Below are positions 1-7,882 of a stretch of DNA of 64,000 bases, piece by piece. The stretch's first letter is position 1. Each line of letters begins with the position of its first letter. The DNA is from an uncultured Carboxylicivirga sp. Its GTDB lineage: Bacteria > Bacteroidota > Bacteroidia > Bacteroidales > Marinilabiliaceae. The notes below the pieces were generated by a model. That model saw nothing but the letters and a program-made list of their open reading frames with translations, was not told the origin of the DNA and did not search any database. The DNA lies in the NCBI RefSeq assembly GCF_963668385.1, contig NZ_OY764327.1, positions 2,604,001 through 2,668,000 on the forward strand, given 5' to 3'. A program made the translations under genes and the position numbers.

Positions 1-279
1 GAGCTGAAATGGTGCGAACAAAATGAAGTAGCTATATGGGCAACAATGGTGGAACGAAAAGATTTGTACAATACCGATAGAATGGTGATTCAAAAATACA
101 CAGGCGATAGTCCGTTTACCTATTATTTTGGACAAGAATCGCCAGGAAGAGCAGCTGTTTATCTTGGATATCAAATTATAGATGCATTTATGAAAAATAA
201 TCCTGAACTTGCATTAAGTAATTTAATGAAAGAGGAAGATGGTCATATGATTTTTCAGAAATCGAAATACCGTCCATAA
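1..279 (+). CDS. gldB: Gliding motility lipoprotein GldB, C-terminal part (partial)
   Basis: The reading frame is open from the first base of the window, so this is the 3' end of a longer gene; the ATG at 46 is internal. The 92 visible residues match my memory of the GldB C-terminus: a WCEQNE-like segment followed by a tryptophan, an LYNTD motif, a DSPFTYYFGQESPGR block, then a YQII...MKNN segment and a final FQKSKYRP. GldB is a membrane-anchored lipoprotein needed for gliding in flavobacteria and is associated with the T9SS/gliding machinery. The lipoprotein signal lies outside the window. In Flavobacterium gldC usually follows gldB; here a nitrilase gene follows 12 bases later instead, probably in the same transcript. 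Family call is from motif recall, not a search. Confidence 0.82.
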   Translation, partial: ELKWCEQNEVAIWATMVERKDLYNTDRMVIQKYTGDSPFTYYFGQESPGRAAVYLGYQIIDAFMKNNPELALSNLMKEEDGHMIFQKSKYRP

Positions 280-291
280 TACACGTTTGGA

Positions 292-1092
292 ATGATAAAA
301 GTTGGTTTGGTTCAGTTTGCTCCAAAATTAGGGGATGTAACAGCCAATATTAGTCACGTACGAGAAATAATTGATTCGAAAAAGAGGTGCAACCTATATG
401 TTTTGCCCGAATTAGCCAATTCTGGTTATCGGTTTAAAAACCGGGACGAAGCAATTCTTTATTCCGAAAGAACTACCGATAGCCCTTTTATTAAAGCGTT
501 ATTTTCCATTGCTGAAGAGAAACAGGCCTATATCGTAGCTGGTTTTTGCGAGCGATCGGGTGATAAGTTGTATAACTCATCTGTGTTATTAGGTCCAGTT
601 GGATTAATTGGGATTTATCGAAAATTACATCTGTTTCTAGATGAGAAAGATATTTTTGAGGCAGGCAATTTAGGTTTGCCTGTTTTTGATACTCCTATTG
701 GGAAAATTGGCATGCAAATCTGTTTCGATTGGATGTTTCCTGAAACGTGGCGTGTATTAGCCATGAAAGGAGCTGAATTAGTTGCGCACCCATCTAACCT
801 GGTTTTACCTTATTGTCAGAGTGTGGTTGCTTCGTATGCACTGTTAAATAGATATTTTATAGCAACAACCAATCGGGTCGGAAAAGAACGAGACCTTACT
901 TTTACCGGACAATCAGTTCTTGTGTCTCCCCAAGGCGAAACCCTTTTGCATGGAGCCGATCAACAAGTTAAATTGTTGAAAAAAGAAATTGACTTATCAG
1001 AAGCTCATAATAAAAACATTACAGCACGTAATCATGCATTCAACGACAGGAGAACTGATGTGTATGGTGATTTAAAAATGAAAAATGATTGA
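292..1092 (+). CDS. Carbon-nitrogen hydrolase (nitrilase superfamily)
   Basis: A 266-residue protein of standard length for a stand-alone nitrilase-superfamily amidase. The Glu-Lys-Cys triad is visible: E40 in LPELANSGY, K111 in YRKLHLF and C144 in QICFDWMFPE. Enzymes of this family hydrolyse amides or nitriles through a cysteine thioester; substrate cannot be read from sequence, though the layout resembles omega-amidase or N-carbamoyl-type enzymes. It is cytosolic (no signal peptide). The start ATG lies 12 bases after gldB, and the 3' end overlaps the formyl-THF cyclo-ligase start by 8 bases, so the three genes probably form an operon with translational coupling. A second nitrilase domain occurs in the fusion protein at 21637-23175. 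Confidence 0.88.
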   Translation: MIKVGLVQFAPKLGDVTANISHVREIIDSKKRCNLYVLPELANSGYRFKNRDEAILYSERTTDSPFIKALFSIAEEKQAYIVAGFCERSGDKLYNSSVLLGPVGLIGIYRKLHLFLDEKDIFEAGNLGLPVFDTPIGKIGMQICFDWMFPETWRVLAMKGAELVAHPSNLVLPYCQSVVASYALLNRYFIATTNRVGKERDLTFTGQSVLVSPQGETLLHGADQQVKLLKKEIDLSEAHNKNITARNHAFNDRRTDVYGDLKMKND

Positions 1093-1624
1093 GAAAAAGG
1101 AACTTCGAAAAAAAATAAATCAGCTTAAAAAATCATTTTCAACAGAAGAAGCGCAAAAGCAATCAGATCAAATATACAGTGTGTTGATTAATTCTGTTGA
1201 ATATAAAAATGCGCGGAAAGTATTATTTTATTGGTCGATGAGTGATGAGATTCCAACGCATGAATTTATCCTTTCTGAGTATCAAAATAAACAAATTTAT
1301 TTGCCTGTAATAAAAGGTGATGATTTAGAAATAGTATTATTTACCGGTGAAGATTGTTTGGTTCCCGGACCTAAGTATGGAATTCCTGAACCAACAGGTG
1401 TTGCACTAAAAGATGAAAGCTGTATTGATTTGGTAGTTGTGCCGGGTGTTGCCTTTGATAAAAATGGAAACAGAATGGGAAGAGGAGCCGGCTACTACGA
1501 TCGTATTTTAAAGCGGGTGCCGAAGGCAGGTAAAATAGCAATGGCCTATTCTTTTCAGGTAGTTGAAGTGGTACCTGTTGAGCCGCACGATATAAAAATG
1601 GATAAAATAATTTTTCCAAAATAA
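1085..1624 (+). CDS. 5-formyltetrahydrofolate cyclo-ligase
   Basis: A 179-residue protein matching the MTHFS/YgfA family in length and motifs: a basic N-terminal helix (KKELRKKINQLK), a central LP.I.G segment, and the diagnostic glycine-rich MGRGAGYYDRIL loop that binds ATP and folate. The enzyme converts 5-formyl-THF to 5,10-methenyl-THF using ATP, clearing an inhibitory folate and repairing the one-carbon pool; it is cytosolic. Its ATG overlaps the end of the nitrilase gene by 8 bases, so translation is probably coupled. A strong intrinsic terminator follows the stop codon immediately. Confidence 0.93.
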   Translation: MIEKKELRKKINQLKKSFSTEEAQKQSDQIYSVLINSVEYKNARKVLFYWSMSDEIPTHEFILSEYQNKQIYLPVIKGDDLEIVLFTGEDCLVPGPKYGIPEPTGVALKDESCIDLVVVPGVAFDKNGNRMGRGAGYYDRILKRVPKAGKIAMAYSFQVVEVVPVEPHDIKMDKIIFPK

Positions 1625-1649
1625 AAAAGCCCCGATTCGGGGCTTTTTT
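1623..1649. terminator. Bidirectional intrinsic terminator
   Basis: A GCCCCG-ATT-CGGGGC stem flanked by A and T runs on both sides sits between the convergent cyclo-ligase (plus) and ferredoxin (minus) genes. It has a T run in either reading direction, so it can end both transcripts. Confidence 0.9.
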
Positions 1650-1661
1650 ATATTTCTTTAC

Positions 1662-1829
1662 TTACGCTGGATGAATTGCTTCAGTAGGGCAAACATCTGC
1701 ACATGTACCACAGTCAGTACAAGCATCGGCATCAATTTTATAGATATCACCTTCTGCAATAGCATCTACTGGACATTCATCAATACAAGTACCGCAAGCA
1801 ATACAATCGTCGTTAATTACGTAGGCCAT
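1662..1829 (-). CDS. Small 2[4Fe-4S] ferredoxin
   Basis: On the minus strand an ATG at 1829 opens a 55-residue protein ending at TAA (1662). It contains two complete CxxCxxCxxxCP cluster motifs (Cys 9/12/15/19 and 37/40/43/47) in the classic order of clostridial-type bacterial ferredoxins. It carries low-potential electrons in the cytosol, for example to or from pyruvate:ferredoxin oxidoreductase-type enzymes; no partner is encoded nearby. The gene is monocistronic, with a shared terminator at its 3' end and a candidate -7 element about 35 bases upstream of the ATG. It is shorter than 60 codons and easily missed by length-filtered gene calling. Confidence 0.96.
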   Translation of the reverse strand: MAYVINDDCIACGTCIDECPVDAIAEGDIYKIDADACTDCGTCADVCPTEAIHPA

Positions 1830-1863
1830 TTTTTTTATTGTTTAATGGTTATTATTACTGAAA

Positions 1864-1871
1864 CAAAATTA
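1864..1871 (-). promoter_or_regulatory. Candidate -7 element of the ferredoxin promoter
   Basis: TAATTTTG on the minus strand matches the Bacteroidota -7 consensus TAnnTTTG and would give a leader of about 30 bases before the ferredoxin ATG. No clear TTG -33 box is seen at the expected distance, so support is the -7 match and position only. Confidence 0.4.
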
Positions 1872-2009
1872 TTTGCTTTTTTTAATAATTAAAAGAATTC
1901 CTTTGTATTCAGCTTAATTTTGAAAGGTTATAAATAAGGCTTCGAGGTCTTAAATATGATAAGATTCAGTTAGTCAATATTTAAACGAATTACTTTTGGG
2001 GTTGAAGAA

Positions 2010-3191
2010 CTATTTTGTCATAAACTTAAAACCTAAGAAAGCCATTAAACCAGCAGCTGTTTTCAACGAATCTTCATTTAAATTAAACTGAGGAGTGTGC
2101 AAATTACCTGTTTCTTTATCGTTATGAGCTACTCCAAACCGGTAGAATGTTGAAGGATATTTTTGTGAGTAATAACCAAAGTCTTCTGCTGTCATGCGAA
2201 TGTCCATCAGCTCAGTATTTTCTTTTCCTAAATATTCATTCGAAAATTCAATAGCTTGTTGAGTAATATCTTCGGTATTGTGTACTACTGGATAACCATC
2301 TTTAATATCCACTTCGCATTGGGCGCCCATACATTGTGCGGTACTTTGGGCAATTTCTCTAATCTTTTCTTTTATAATAGCTCGCCATTCTTCATTCATT
2401 GTGCGTAATGTTCCAGCAATTTCAACTTTTTCGGGGATTATATTAGTAGCGCCATTGGCAATTACTTTACCAAAGGAAAGAACAGTAGGGATTTTTGCTG
2501 GTACAATGCGACTCACAATTTGTTGTAAAGCAACAATAATGTGTGAGGCAATTAAAACATTATCAGTTAAAGCATGAGGCATCGCTGCATGGCCACCTTT
2601 CCCTTTTATAGTTAAATATACTTCATCGCCTGAAGCCATGTACATACCACTTTTAAATCCGGCATGTCCGGTTTGCATGCTAGGCAATACATGTTGACCA
2701 ATAATTACTTCTGGTTCATAGTCATTGAATAAACCTTCTTCCATCATTAATTTAGCACCTCCAGGAAAGACCTCTTCAGCGGGTTGAAAAATGAGTAAAA
2801 TAGTTCCCTCAAACTCGTTTTTCAGATCTTTTAAGATCATGGCAGCGCCTAATAAAGCAGCTGTATGAGCATCGTGACCACAGGCATGCATTATTCCTTC
2901 ATTGCGCGATGTAAATTCCAGTTCTGTTGATTCTTGTATGGGTAGCGCATCCATATCAGCCCGAAGGGCAATGGTACGTTTACCTGGGTTTTTACCTTCG
3001 ATTCGGCCTAAAATACCTGTCTTAACAAAACCATCCTGAAACGGAATATTCATTTTAACTAATTGATTTTTAATATAAGCTGATGTTTTGTGTTCTTCAA
3101 ACGATAGCTCAGGGTTTGAATGAAGGTGCCTTCTGATGGCAATAATATCGTTAATATAGTGTTGGGTCAGACTCTGAATTTTTGTTTTCAT
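2010..3191 (-). CDS. M20-family amidohydrolase / peptidase (M20D)
   Basis: A 393-residue metallohydrolase. I take the ATG at 3191 (MKTKIQSLTQ) rather than the in-frame TTG 18 bases upstream. Family marks: RRHLHSNPELSF near the N-terminus, LRADMDALPI, the metal-binding HACGHDAHTAALLGAA, the dimerisation-domain segment GKGGHAAMPH, and a C-terminal TAEDFGYY, the order typical of M20D enzymes (N-acyl-amino-acid amidohydrolase, IAA-amino-acid hydrolase, hippurate hydrolase). These remove acyl groups from amino acids using one or two divalent metals. No signal peptide, so cytosolic. It is a single gene with no evident operon partner; the exact substrate is not predictable. Confidence 0.9.
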   Translation of the reverse strand: MKTKIQSLTQHYINDIIAIRRHLHSNPELSFEEHKTSAYIKNQLVKMNIPFQDGFVKTGILGRIEGKNPGKRTIALRADMDALPIQESTELEFTSRNEGIMHACGHDAHTAALLGAAMILKDLKNEFEGTILLIFQPAEEVFPGGAKLMMEEGLFNDYEPEVIIGQHVLPSMQTGHAGFKSGMYMASGDEVYLTIKGKGGHAAMPHALTDNVLIASHIIVALQQIVSRIVPAKIPTVLSFGKVIANGATNIIPEKVEIAGTLRTMNEEWRAIIKEKIREIAQSTAQCMGAQCEVDIKDGYPVVHNTEDITQQAIEFSNEYLGKENTELMDIRMTAEDFGYYSQKYPSTFYRFGVAHNDKETGNLHTPQFNLNEDSLKTAAGLMAFLGFKFMTK

Positions 3192-3353
3192 GTTTTTTTC
3201 AATTGACAATTCCTACAATCAAACCTGACTGTTTTGGTATTTGTTTATAATTTTATCAGCCAAAGATAATAGTTAAACATTATTTGTGAGGAATAATGTA
3301 ATTCTATTAAACCTTATGGCTTATGTGAGGTTTTGTAAGAGAAAGATATCAAC

Positions 3354-4277
3354 ATGGGAGAACATCATCATCATCATACCGATTTAAAAGGACGAAGTTT
3401 AATAATTACCATCCTTCTTAACGTTGCTATCACACTGGTACAGGTTGTTGGAGCCGCAGTTAGTAACAGTTTATCGTTATTAAGCGATGCACTGCATAAC
3501 TTTTCGGATGTAATGGCTTTGGTAATAAGTTATGTAGCCAATAAATTATCCAAGAAAAAATATACACAAGATAAATCATTTGGATATAAACGAGCAGAAA
3601 TAATGGCGGCCTTTATAAATGCTGCGACTTTATTAACCATTTCGTTTTATTTAATTGTTGAATCGGTTGGCAGGATAATAAACTCCGATGAGGTCACTGT
3701 TAATGGAACTGTTGTTGCCATCCTTGCCGGATTTAGTATTGTGGCCAACGGACTTAGTGTTCTTTTGGTAAAAAAGCATGCTCATCATAATATGAATATG
3801 CGATCGGCGTATTTGCATTTATTCTCTGATATGCTTTCATCGATTGCGGTGTTGATTGGTGGTTTGGCCATTCGTTTTTGGAATATATTTTGGGTTGATG
3901 CGCTATTATCGGTAATGATTGCTTTTTATCTGATTATTAGCTCGTGGAAGCTGTTTGTGGGCGCACTTAAGGTTCTTATGCAGTTTGCTCCATCAGGAGT
4001 TGACCTTAAAAAGATTGTATCATTTATAAATGAAGTAGAACAAATAGACAATATACATCATGTTCATTTATGGCAGCTAAATGATGAAGAAATTCATCTG
4101 GAAGGTCATCTTGATTTTAAAGATGATATTTCAATATCGGAGGCAAATAAAATAATTTTGTACTTGAGTAAAGAGTTGCAACAACGGTTTCATATTAGTC
4201 ATTGTACGTTACAGCCAGAGTATGGTGTTTGTGATGATAAGAGATTAATTACCCATGGCAAACATTCGGGGTGTTGA
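3354..4277 (+). CDS. Cation diffusion facilitator (zinc-type) transporter
   Basis: A 307-residue CDF/CzcD-like exporter with about six membrane segments and a C-terminal cytoplasmic metal-sensing domain (HHVHLWQLND, then HISHCTLQPE). The metal-site residues in helices 2 and 5 are visible as SDALHNFSD and HLFSDM, the His/Asp pattern of zinc-specific members. The protein begins with a five-histidine cluster directly after the third residue and ends with further His and Cys residues, both plausible cytoplasmic metal ligands. It exports Zn(II) or related ions against a proton gradient across the inner membrane. It stands alone between the M20 gene and the DUF1573 gene. Confidence 0.93.
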   Translation: MGEHHHHHTDLKGRSLIITILLNVAITLVQVVGAAVSNSLSLLSDALHNFSDVMALVISYVANKLSKKKYTQDKSFGYKRAEIMAAFINAATLLTISFYLIVESVGRIINSDEVTVNGTVVAILAGFSIVANGLSVLLVKKHAHHNMNMRSAYLHLFSDMLSSIAVLIGGLAIRFWNIFWVDALLSVMIAFYLIISSWKLFVGALKVLMQFAPSGVDLKKIVSFINEVEQIDNIHHVHLWQLNDEEIHLEGHLDFKDDISISEANKIILYLSKELQQRFHISHCTLQPEYGVCDDKRLITHGKHSGC

Positions 4278-4323
4278 TCGAATAATTTACTTTTAAATTT
4301 TTATCCCTCTTGAAAAATGTTGT

Positions 4324-4331
4324 TAGATTTG
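4324..4331 (+). promoter_or_regulatory. Candidate -7 element for the DUF1573 gene
   Basis: TAGATTTG fits TAnnTTTG and lies 120 bases before the DUF1573 start codon. A TTG occurs only 11 bases upstream, too close for a normal -33 box, so this is a weak call. Confidence 0.3.
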
Positions 4332-4450
4332 TGCACAATGTTAAAATTATCTTAAAGCGGCTCGTTTTTTGAACACTTTCAGATACACTTCGTAATATTG
4401 TTCTGTTTAAAACACTTGAATTAACAGATTAGTATAAAATATAATTAACT

Positions 4451-5536
4451 ATGAAGAAGATCTTATTGATATTAGCAGTAGCTGTTGCAGGTATGACATC
4501 AGCTGTTGCTCAGCATGCAAAAGCAAATTTGGATTTTAATGAAACCGTTCACGATTTTGGTGAAATTCAGGAATCGGATGGAAAAGTTGAATGTGTTTTT
4601 GCGTTTAATAATTCGGGTGGGCAGCCAATGGTACTGCATAATGTAAAGGCCTCTTGTGGTTGTACAACTCCAGAATGGACAAAAACTCCAATTCCTCCGG
4701 GAGGTAAAGGAGAAGTTAAAGCAACTTTCGATCCTCGTAATCGTCCTGGTAATTTTAATAAAACCATTACAGTTCAGTCAAACGCTCAAAATGGAACCGT
4801 TGTTTTACGTATTACAGGTAAAGTACTTCCTCGCGAAAAAACCATGGAAGATATTTATCCTCGTAACATGGACCAGATTCGTTTAGAATCATCACATATG
4901 GCTTTTACTAAAATGACTCCAGATCAGAAGAAAACTGAACAGCTTAAAATTATTAGTACATCAACTGAGCCTTTGAAATTAACTTTTACTAATGTGCCAA
5001 AGCATGTTACTATTAAATCTGAGCCGGAAGTATTGCAGCCAAATCAAGCAGGTGTTATTATTGCAACATATGATGCCGCAATCAAAAACGACTGGGGCTT
5101 TGTTACCGATAATGTATTTATTAATTTTAATGGGGTTAAAGATTACAAACATCGTCTAACTTTAAGTGCATCGATTGAAGAAGATTTTGATAGCTGGAGT
5201 GAAGAAAAAATAGCTAAGGCTGCAGTTGTATCTTTCGAAGAAAAAACATGGAACTTTGGTGAAATCAACCAAGGTGATAAAGTTAAACATAGCTTTTTGG
5301 TTAAAAACGATGGAAAAAGTGAGTTGGTAATTCGTAAAGTAAAAGCATCGTGTGGTTGTACTGCTATCAAACCTGAAAAAACAGTTTTAGCACCAGGTGA
5401 ATCTGCTGCAATTGTTGCTGAATTTAATTCATCAGGAAAAAGTGGAAGACAAAATAAATCGGTTACTGTGGTAACAAACGATCCTAAAACAACAACAGCG
5501 TTGTTGCGCATAACAGGAAATGTAACTGTTAAGTAA
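4451..5536 (+). CDS. Exported protein with two DUF1573 domains
   Basis: A 361-residue protein with a clear signal peptide (MKKILLILAVAVAGMTSAVAQ). Two related immunoglobulin-like DUF1573 domains are seen, at about residues 28-125 and 260-360, each with the family hallmark of HDFGEI or WNFGEI at the start and a KASCGCT motif in the middle. A middle segment of similar size has lost that motif. DUF1573 proteins are common secreted or periplasmic proteins of Bacteroidota with no defined biochemical role; the paired cysteines of CGC may form a disulfide or bind metal. A terminator follows at 5561-5593, so it is probably transcribed alone. Confidence 0.88.
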   Translation: MKKILLILAVAVAGMTSAVAQHAKANLDFNETVHDFGEIQESDGKVECVFAFNNSGGQPMVLHNVKASCGCTTPEWTKTPIPPGGKGEVKATFDPRNRPGNFNKTITVQSNAQNGTVVLRITGKVLPREKTMEDIYPRNMDQIRLESSHMAFTKMTPDQKKTEQLKIISTSTEPLKLTFTNVPKHVTIKSEPEVLQPNQAGVIIATYDAAIKNDWGFVTDNVFINFNGVKDYKHRLTLSASIEEDFDSWSEEKIAKAAVVSFEEKTWNFGEINQGDKVKHSFLVKNDGKSELVIRKVKASCGCTAIKPEKTVLAPGESAAIVAEFNSSGKSGRQNKSVTVVTNDPKTTTALLRITGNVTVK

Positions 5537-5560
5537 GAAGATAAAAAACAAAATAATATC

Positions 5561-5593
5561 GGGAGAGTCAGTTCCGCACAGACTCTCCTTTTT
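5561..5593 (+). terminator. Intrinsic terminator after the DUF1573 gene
   Basis: GGAGAGTC pairs with GACTCTCC across an 11-base loop and is followed by five T residues; it ends 20 bases before the meaB start codon. Confidence 0.85.
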
Positions 5594-5613
5594 GCGTCAA
5601 AAACACAAGTATT

Positions 5614-6735
5614 ATGTCAACAGTAGACGACCATCATCATCATATTGAGAACGATCCTAACTATAAAGGTTTAAAAGTAAATAAGGGTGTAGAATCGGTC
5701 CCTTCGGTCAACCCGGATGCAGCTAAACGATTTTTGAAAAAACGTAAACCTCGTTTAAGTGTTGATGAATATGTGAAGGGAATTAGAGAAGGCAATGTAA
5801 CGATATTGAGCCAGGCAGTAACTATGGTTGAAAGTTCGAAACCCGACCATCAGGAGATAGCTCAGCAAATAATTGAGAGATGCTTGCCTTTTTCCGGAAA
5901 CAGTATCCGATTAGGAATAACAGGAGTGCCTGGTGCTGGTAAAAGTACATTTATTGAGTCGATGGGGATGCATATCATTCGCAATGGAGGTAAATTAGCA
6001 GTATTGGCAATAGATCCTTCAAGTGAACGTTCTAAAGGTAGTATCCTTGGTGATAAAACCCGAATGGAGAAATTATCTGCAGAAGATAAAGCATACATTC
6101 GCCCTTCTCCTTCGGCAGGATCACTTGGAGGTGTTGCTCGTAAAACCCGCGAAACAATAATATTGTGTGAGGCAGCCGGATTTGATACTATTTTTATCGA
6201 GACAGTGGGAGTTGGACAATCTGAAACAGCTGTGCATTCAATGGTTGATTTCTTTTTATTGTTGATGTTAGCTGGAGCAGGAGATGAGTTACAGGGAATC
6301 AAACGTGGAATAATGGAAATGGCTGATGCGATTACCATTAATAAAGCCGATGGTTCAAATAAAGAAAGAGCTCAATTGGCGAAAGCAGAATATAGAAGTG
6401 CTTTGCATTTGTTTCCACCAACAAAATCGGGTTGGACACCAGAAGTTAAAACTTGTTCGGCATTATACCATCAGGGTATACCTGAGATTTGGGATATGGT
6501 TCAGGAGTATATCGAATTAACCCGAAATAACAATTATTTTGAAGCAAATCGCAGGTCGCAAGCCAAATACTGGATGTACGAAAGTATTAACGAGCAGCTT
6601 AAAAATCACTTTTATCAGCATAGCGAAATAAAAAGTGGTTTGGAGATTAACGAAAAGTTGGTTTTGAACGATGAAAAGAGTTCCTTTATGGCTGCCAAAG
6701 ATTTGTTGGATACCTATTTTAAAAATATTAAGTAA
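5614..6735 (+). CDS. meaB: Methylmalonyl-CoA mutase-associated GTPase MeaB
   Basis: A 373-residue G3E-type GTPase of the MeaB/ArgK family. Visible motifs: P-loop GVPGAGKST (about residue 104), AIDPSSERSKGSILGD (switch region), an ETVGVGQSE segment and NKADGSN for guanine recognition, followed by a helical dimerisation arm. MeaB protects and reloads adenosylcobalamin-dependent methylmalonyl-CoA mutase, used in succinate-propionate interconversion. The mutase genes are not in this window. The first 30 residues form an extension before the core, including a HHHH cluster at residues 8-11 and the segment YKGLKVNKGVES, which I recall from other Bacteroidota MeaB proteins; the His cluster may be a local metal site. 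Confidence 0.94.
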   Translation: MSTVDDHHHHIENDPNYKGLKVNKGVESVPSVNPDAAKRFLKKRKPRLSVDEYVKGIREGNVTILSQAVTMVESSKPDHQEIAQQIIERCLPFSGNSIRLGITGVPGAGKSTFIESMGMHIIRNGGKLAVLAIDPSSERSKGSILGDKTRMEKLSAEDKAYIRPSPSAGSLGGVARKTRETIILCEAAGFDTIFIETVGVGQSETAVHSMVDFFLLLMLAGAGDELQGIKRGIMEMADAITINKADGSNKERAQLAKAEYRSALHLFPPTKSGWTPEVKTCSALYHQGIPEIWDMVQEYIELTRNNNYFEANRRSQAKYWMYESINEQLKNHFYQHSEIKSGLEINEKLVLNDEKSSFMAAKDLLDTYFKNIK

Positions 6736-6770
6736 CATAACGCCGAAAGGTCATAAAACAAAAATAGAAA

Positions 6771-7868
6771 ATGAAAAATTGGATGTTAGCAATCTTAAGT
6801 GTTGCTTTATTGGCTTCCTGCCAACCGAAAAAATATCAGATTACAGGAACGCTTGAGGGTGTTGCAGCTGAAAATGTGATATTAAAAAATATACGTAAAG
6901 GTCGTCCTGTGTCAATGGATACTGTAAAAGTTGTTGATGGAACCTTTACTTTTAATGGTTCTGTTGATGCTCCTGAATTTGCTTTAATCTTCATTGAAGG
7001 AAAACAACAACCTATACAATTCTTTATCGAAAATTCAAATATCACAATTTCTGGTGATGTAAACGATATTGCTAATATCGAAGTTAAAGGATCATCTTTA
7101 ACAGATTTGTTGAAGTCATTTGAAGATGGGATGCCTAGCAATGATCGAATGAAGCAATTGCAACAAGAGTACATGCAAGCTCAAATGGCAAAAGATCAGG
7201 ATAAAATGCAAATGATTAGCGAAGAAGCTAAGAATATCATGGGAGAGCAAGAAGCGTATGTTAAGAAATTTTTGAGCGACAATACCAATAATGCTTTGGG
7301 TGCTTTTATGGCAATGCAAATGGGTGCTCAAATGCCTTTAGATGAGTTTAAACCTATCTTCGAAAAATTAGAAGCTGCTATGCCTGAACATGCTTATGTA
7401 ATTGAGTTAAAGGAAATGATTGAAGCAAAAGAAAAACGCGAAGCTAGTTTGGCTGCTACCAAAGTAGGTGCTGTTGCTCCTGATTTTACTTTAAAAACAA
7501 AAGATGGTAAAGAAGTAAGCTTAAGCAGTTTCAAAGGAAAGTATGTATTGGTTGATTTTTGGGCAAGCTGGTGTCAGCCATGTCGTCAGGAAAATCCAAA
7601 TGTTGTTAAAGCATACCAACAATATAATGCCAAAGGTTTTGAAGTTTTTAGTGTTTCGGTTGACGATAACGAAGAAAAATGGTTAGAGGCTGTTGAGGCT
7701 GATGGTTTGACTTGGACACAAGTAAGAGATAGTGAAAAAGAGGTAGGTAAACTTTATGCTATTCAAAGTATCCCAACTACTTTATTACTTGACAAAGAAG
7801 GTAAAATTATTGCAAAAAACCTTAGAGGTAAAGCTTTAGATGATAAATTGGCTGAATTGTTAAACTAA
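6771..7868 (+). CDS. TlpA-family thiol:disulfide lipoprotein with DUF4369 domain (copy 1)
   Basis: A 365-residue lipoprotein: signal peptide with lipobox LLASC (Cys17), an N-terminal DUF4369-type domain (about residues 22-130, starting ITGTLEG), a helical linker rich in Met and Gln, and a C-terminal AhpC/TSA-thioredoxin domain with WCQPC (Cys 268 and 271). Such proteins are anchored in the envelope and act as thiol reductases, for example in cytochrome c maturation or oxidative-stress repair; the target is not known. The next gene is a tandem paralogue 14 bases downstream with the same architecture but a WCGPC active site. The different dipeptide between the cysteines is likely to shift the redox potential. 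Confidence 0.92.
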   Translation: MKNWMLAILSVALLASCQPKKYQITGTLEGVAAENVILKNIRKGRPVSMDTVKVVDGTFTFNGSVDAPEFALIFIEGKQQPIQFFIENSNITISGDVNDIANIEVKGSSLTDLLKSFEDGMPSNDRMKQLQQEYMQAQMAKDQDKMQMISEEAKNIMGEQEAYVKKFLSDNTNNALGAFMAMQMGAQMPLDEFKPIFEKLEAAMPEHAYVIELKEMIEAKEKREASLAATKVGAVAPDFTLKTKDGKEVSLSSFKGKYVLVDFWASWCQPCRQENPNVVKAYQQYNAKGFEVFSVSVDDNEEKWLEAVEADGLTWTQVRDSEKEVGKLYAIQSIPTTLLLDKEGKIIAKNLRGKALDDKLAELLN

Positions 7869-7882
7869 TTTAAAACCGATTT

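Noticed and set aside
1671..1892. 73-codon plus-strand frame
   Set aside because: It is the antisense shadow of the ferredoxin gene.
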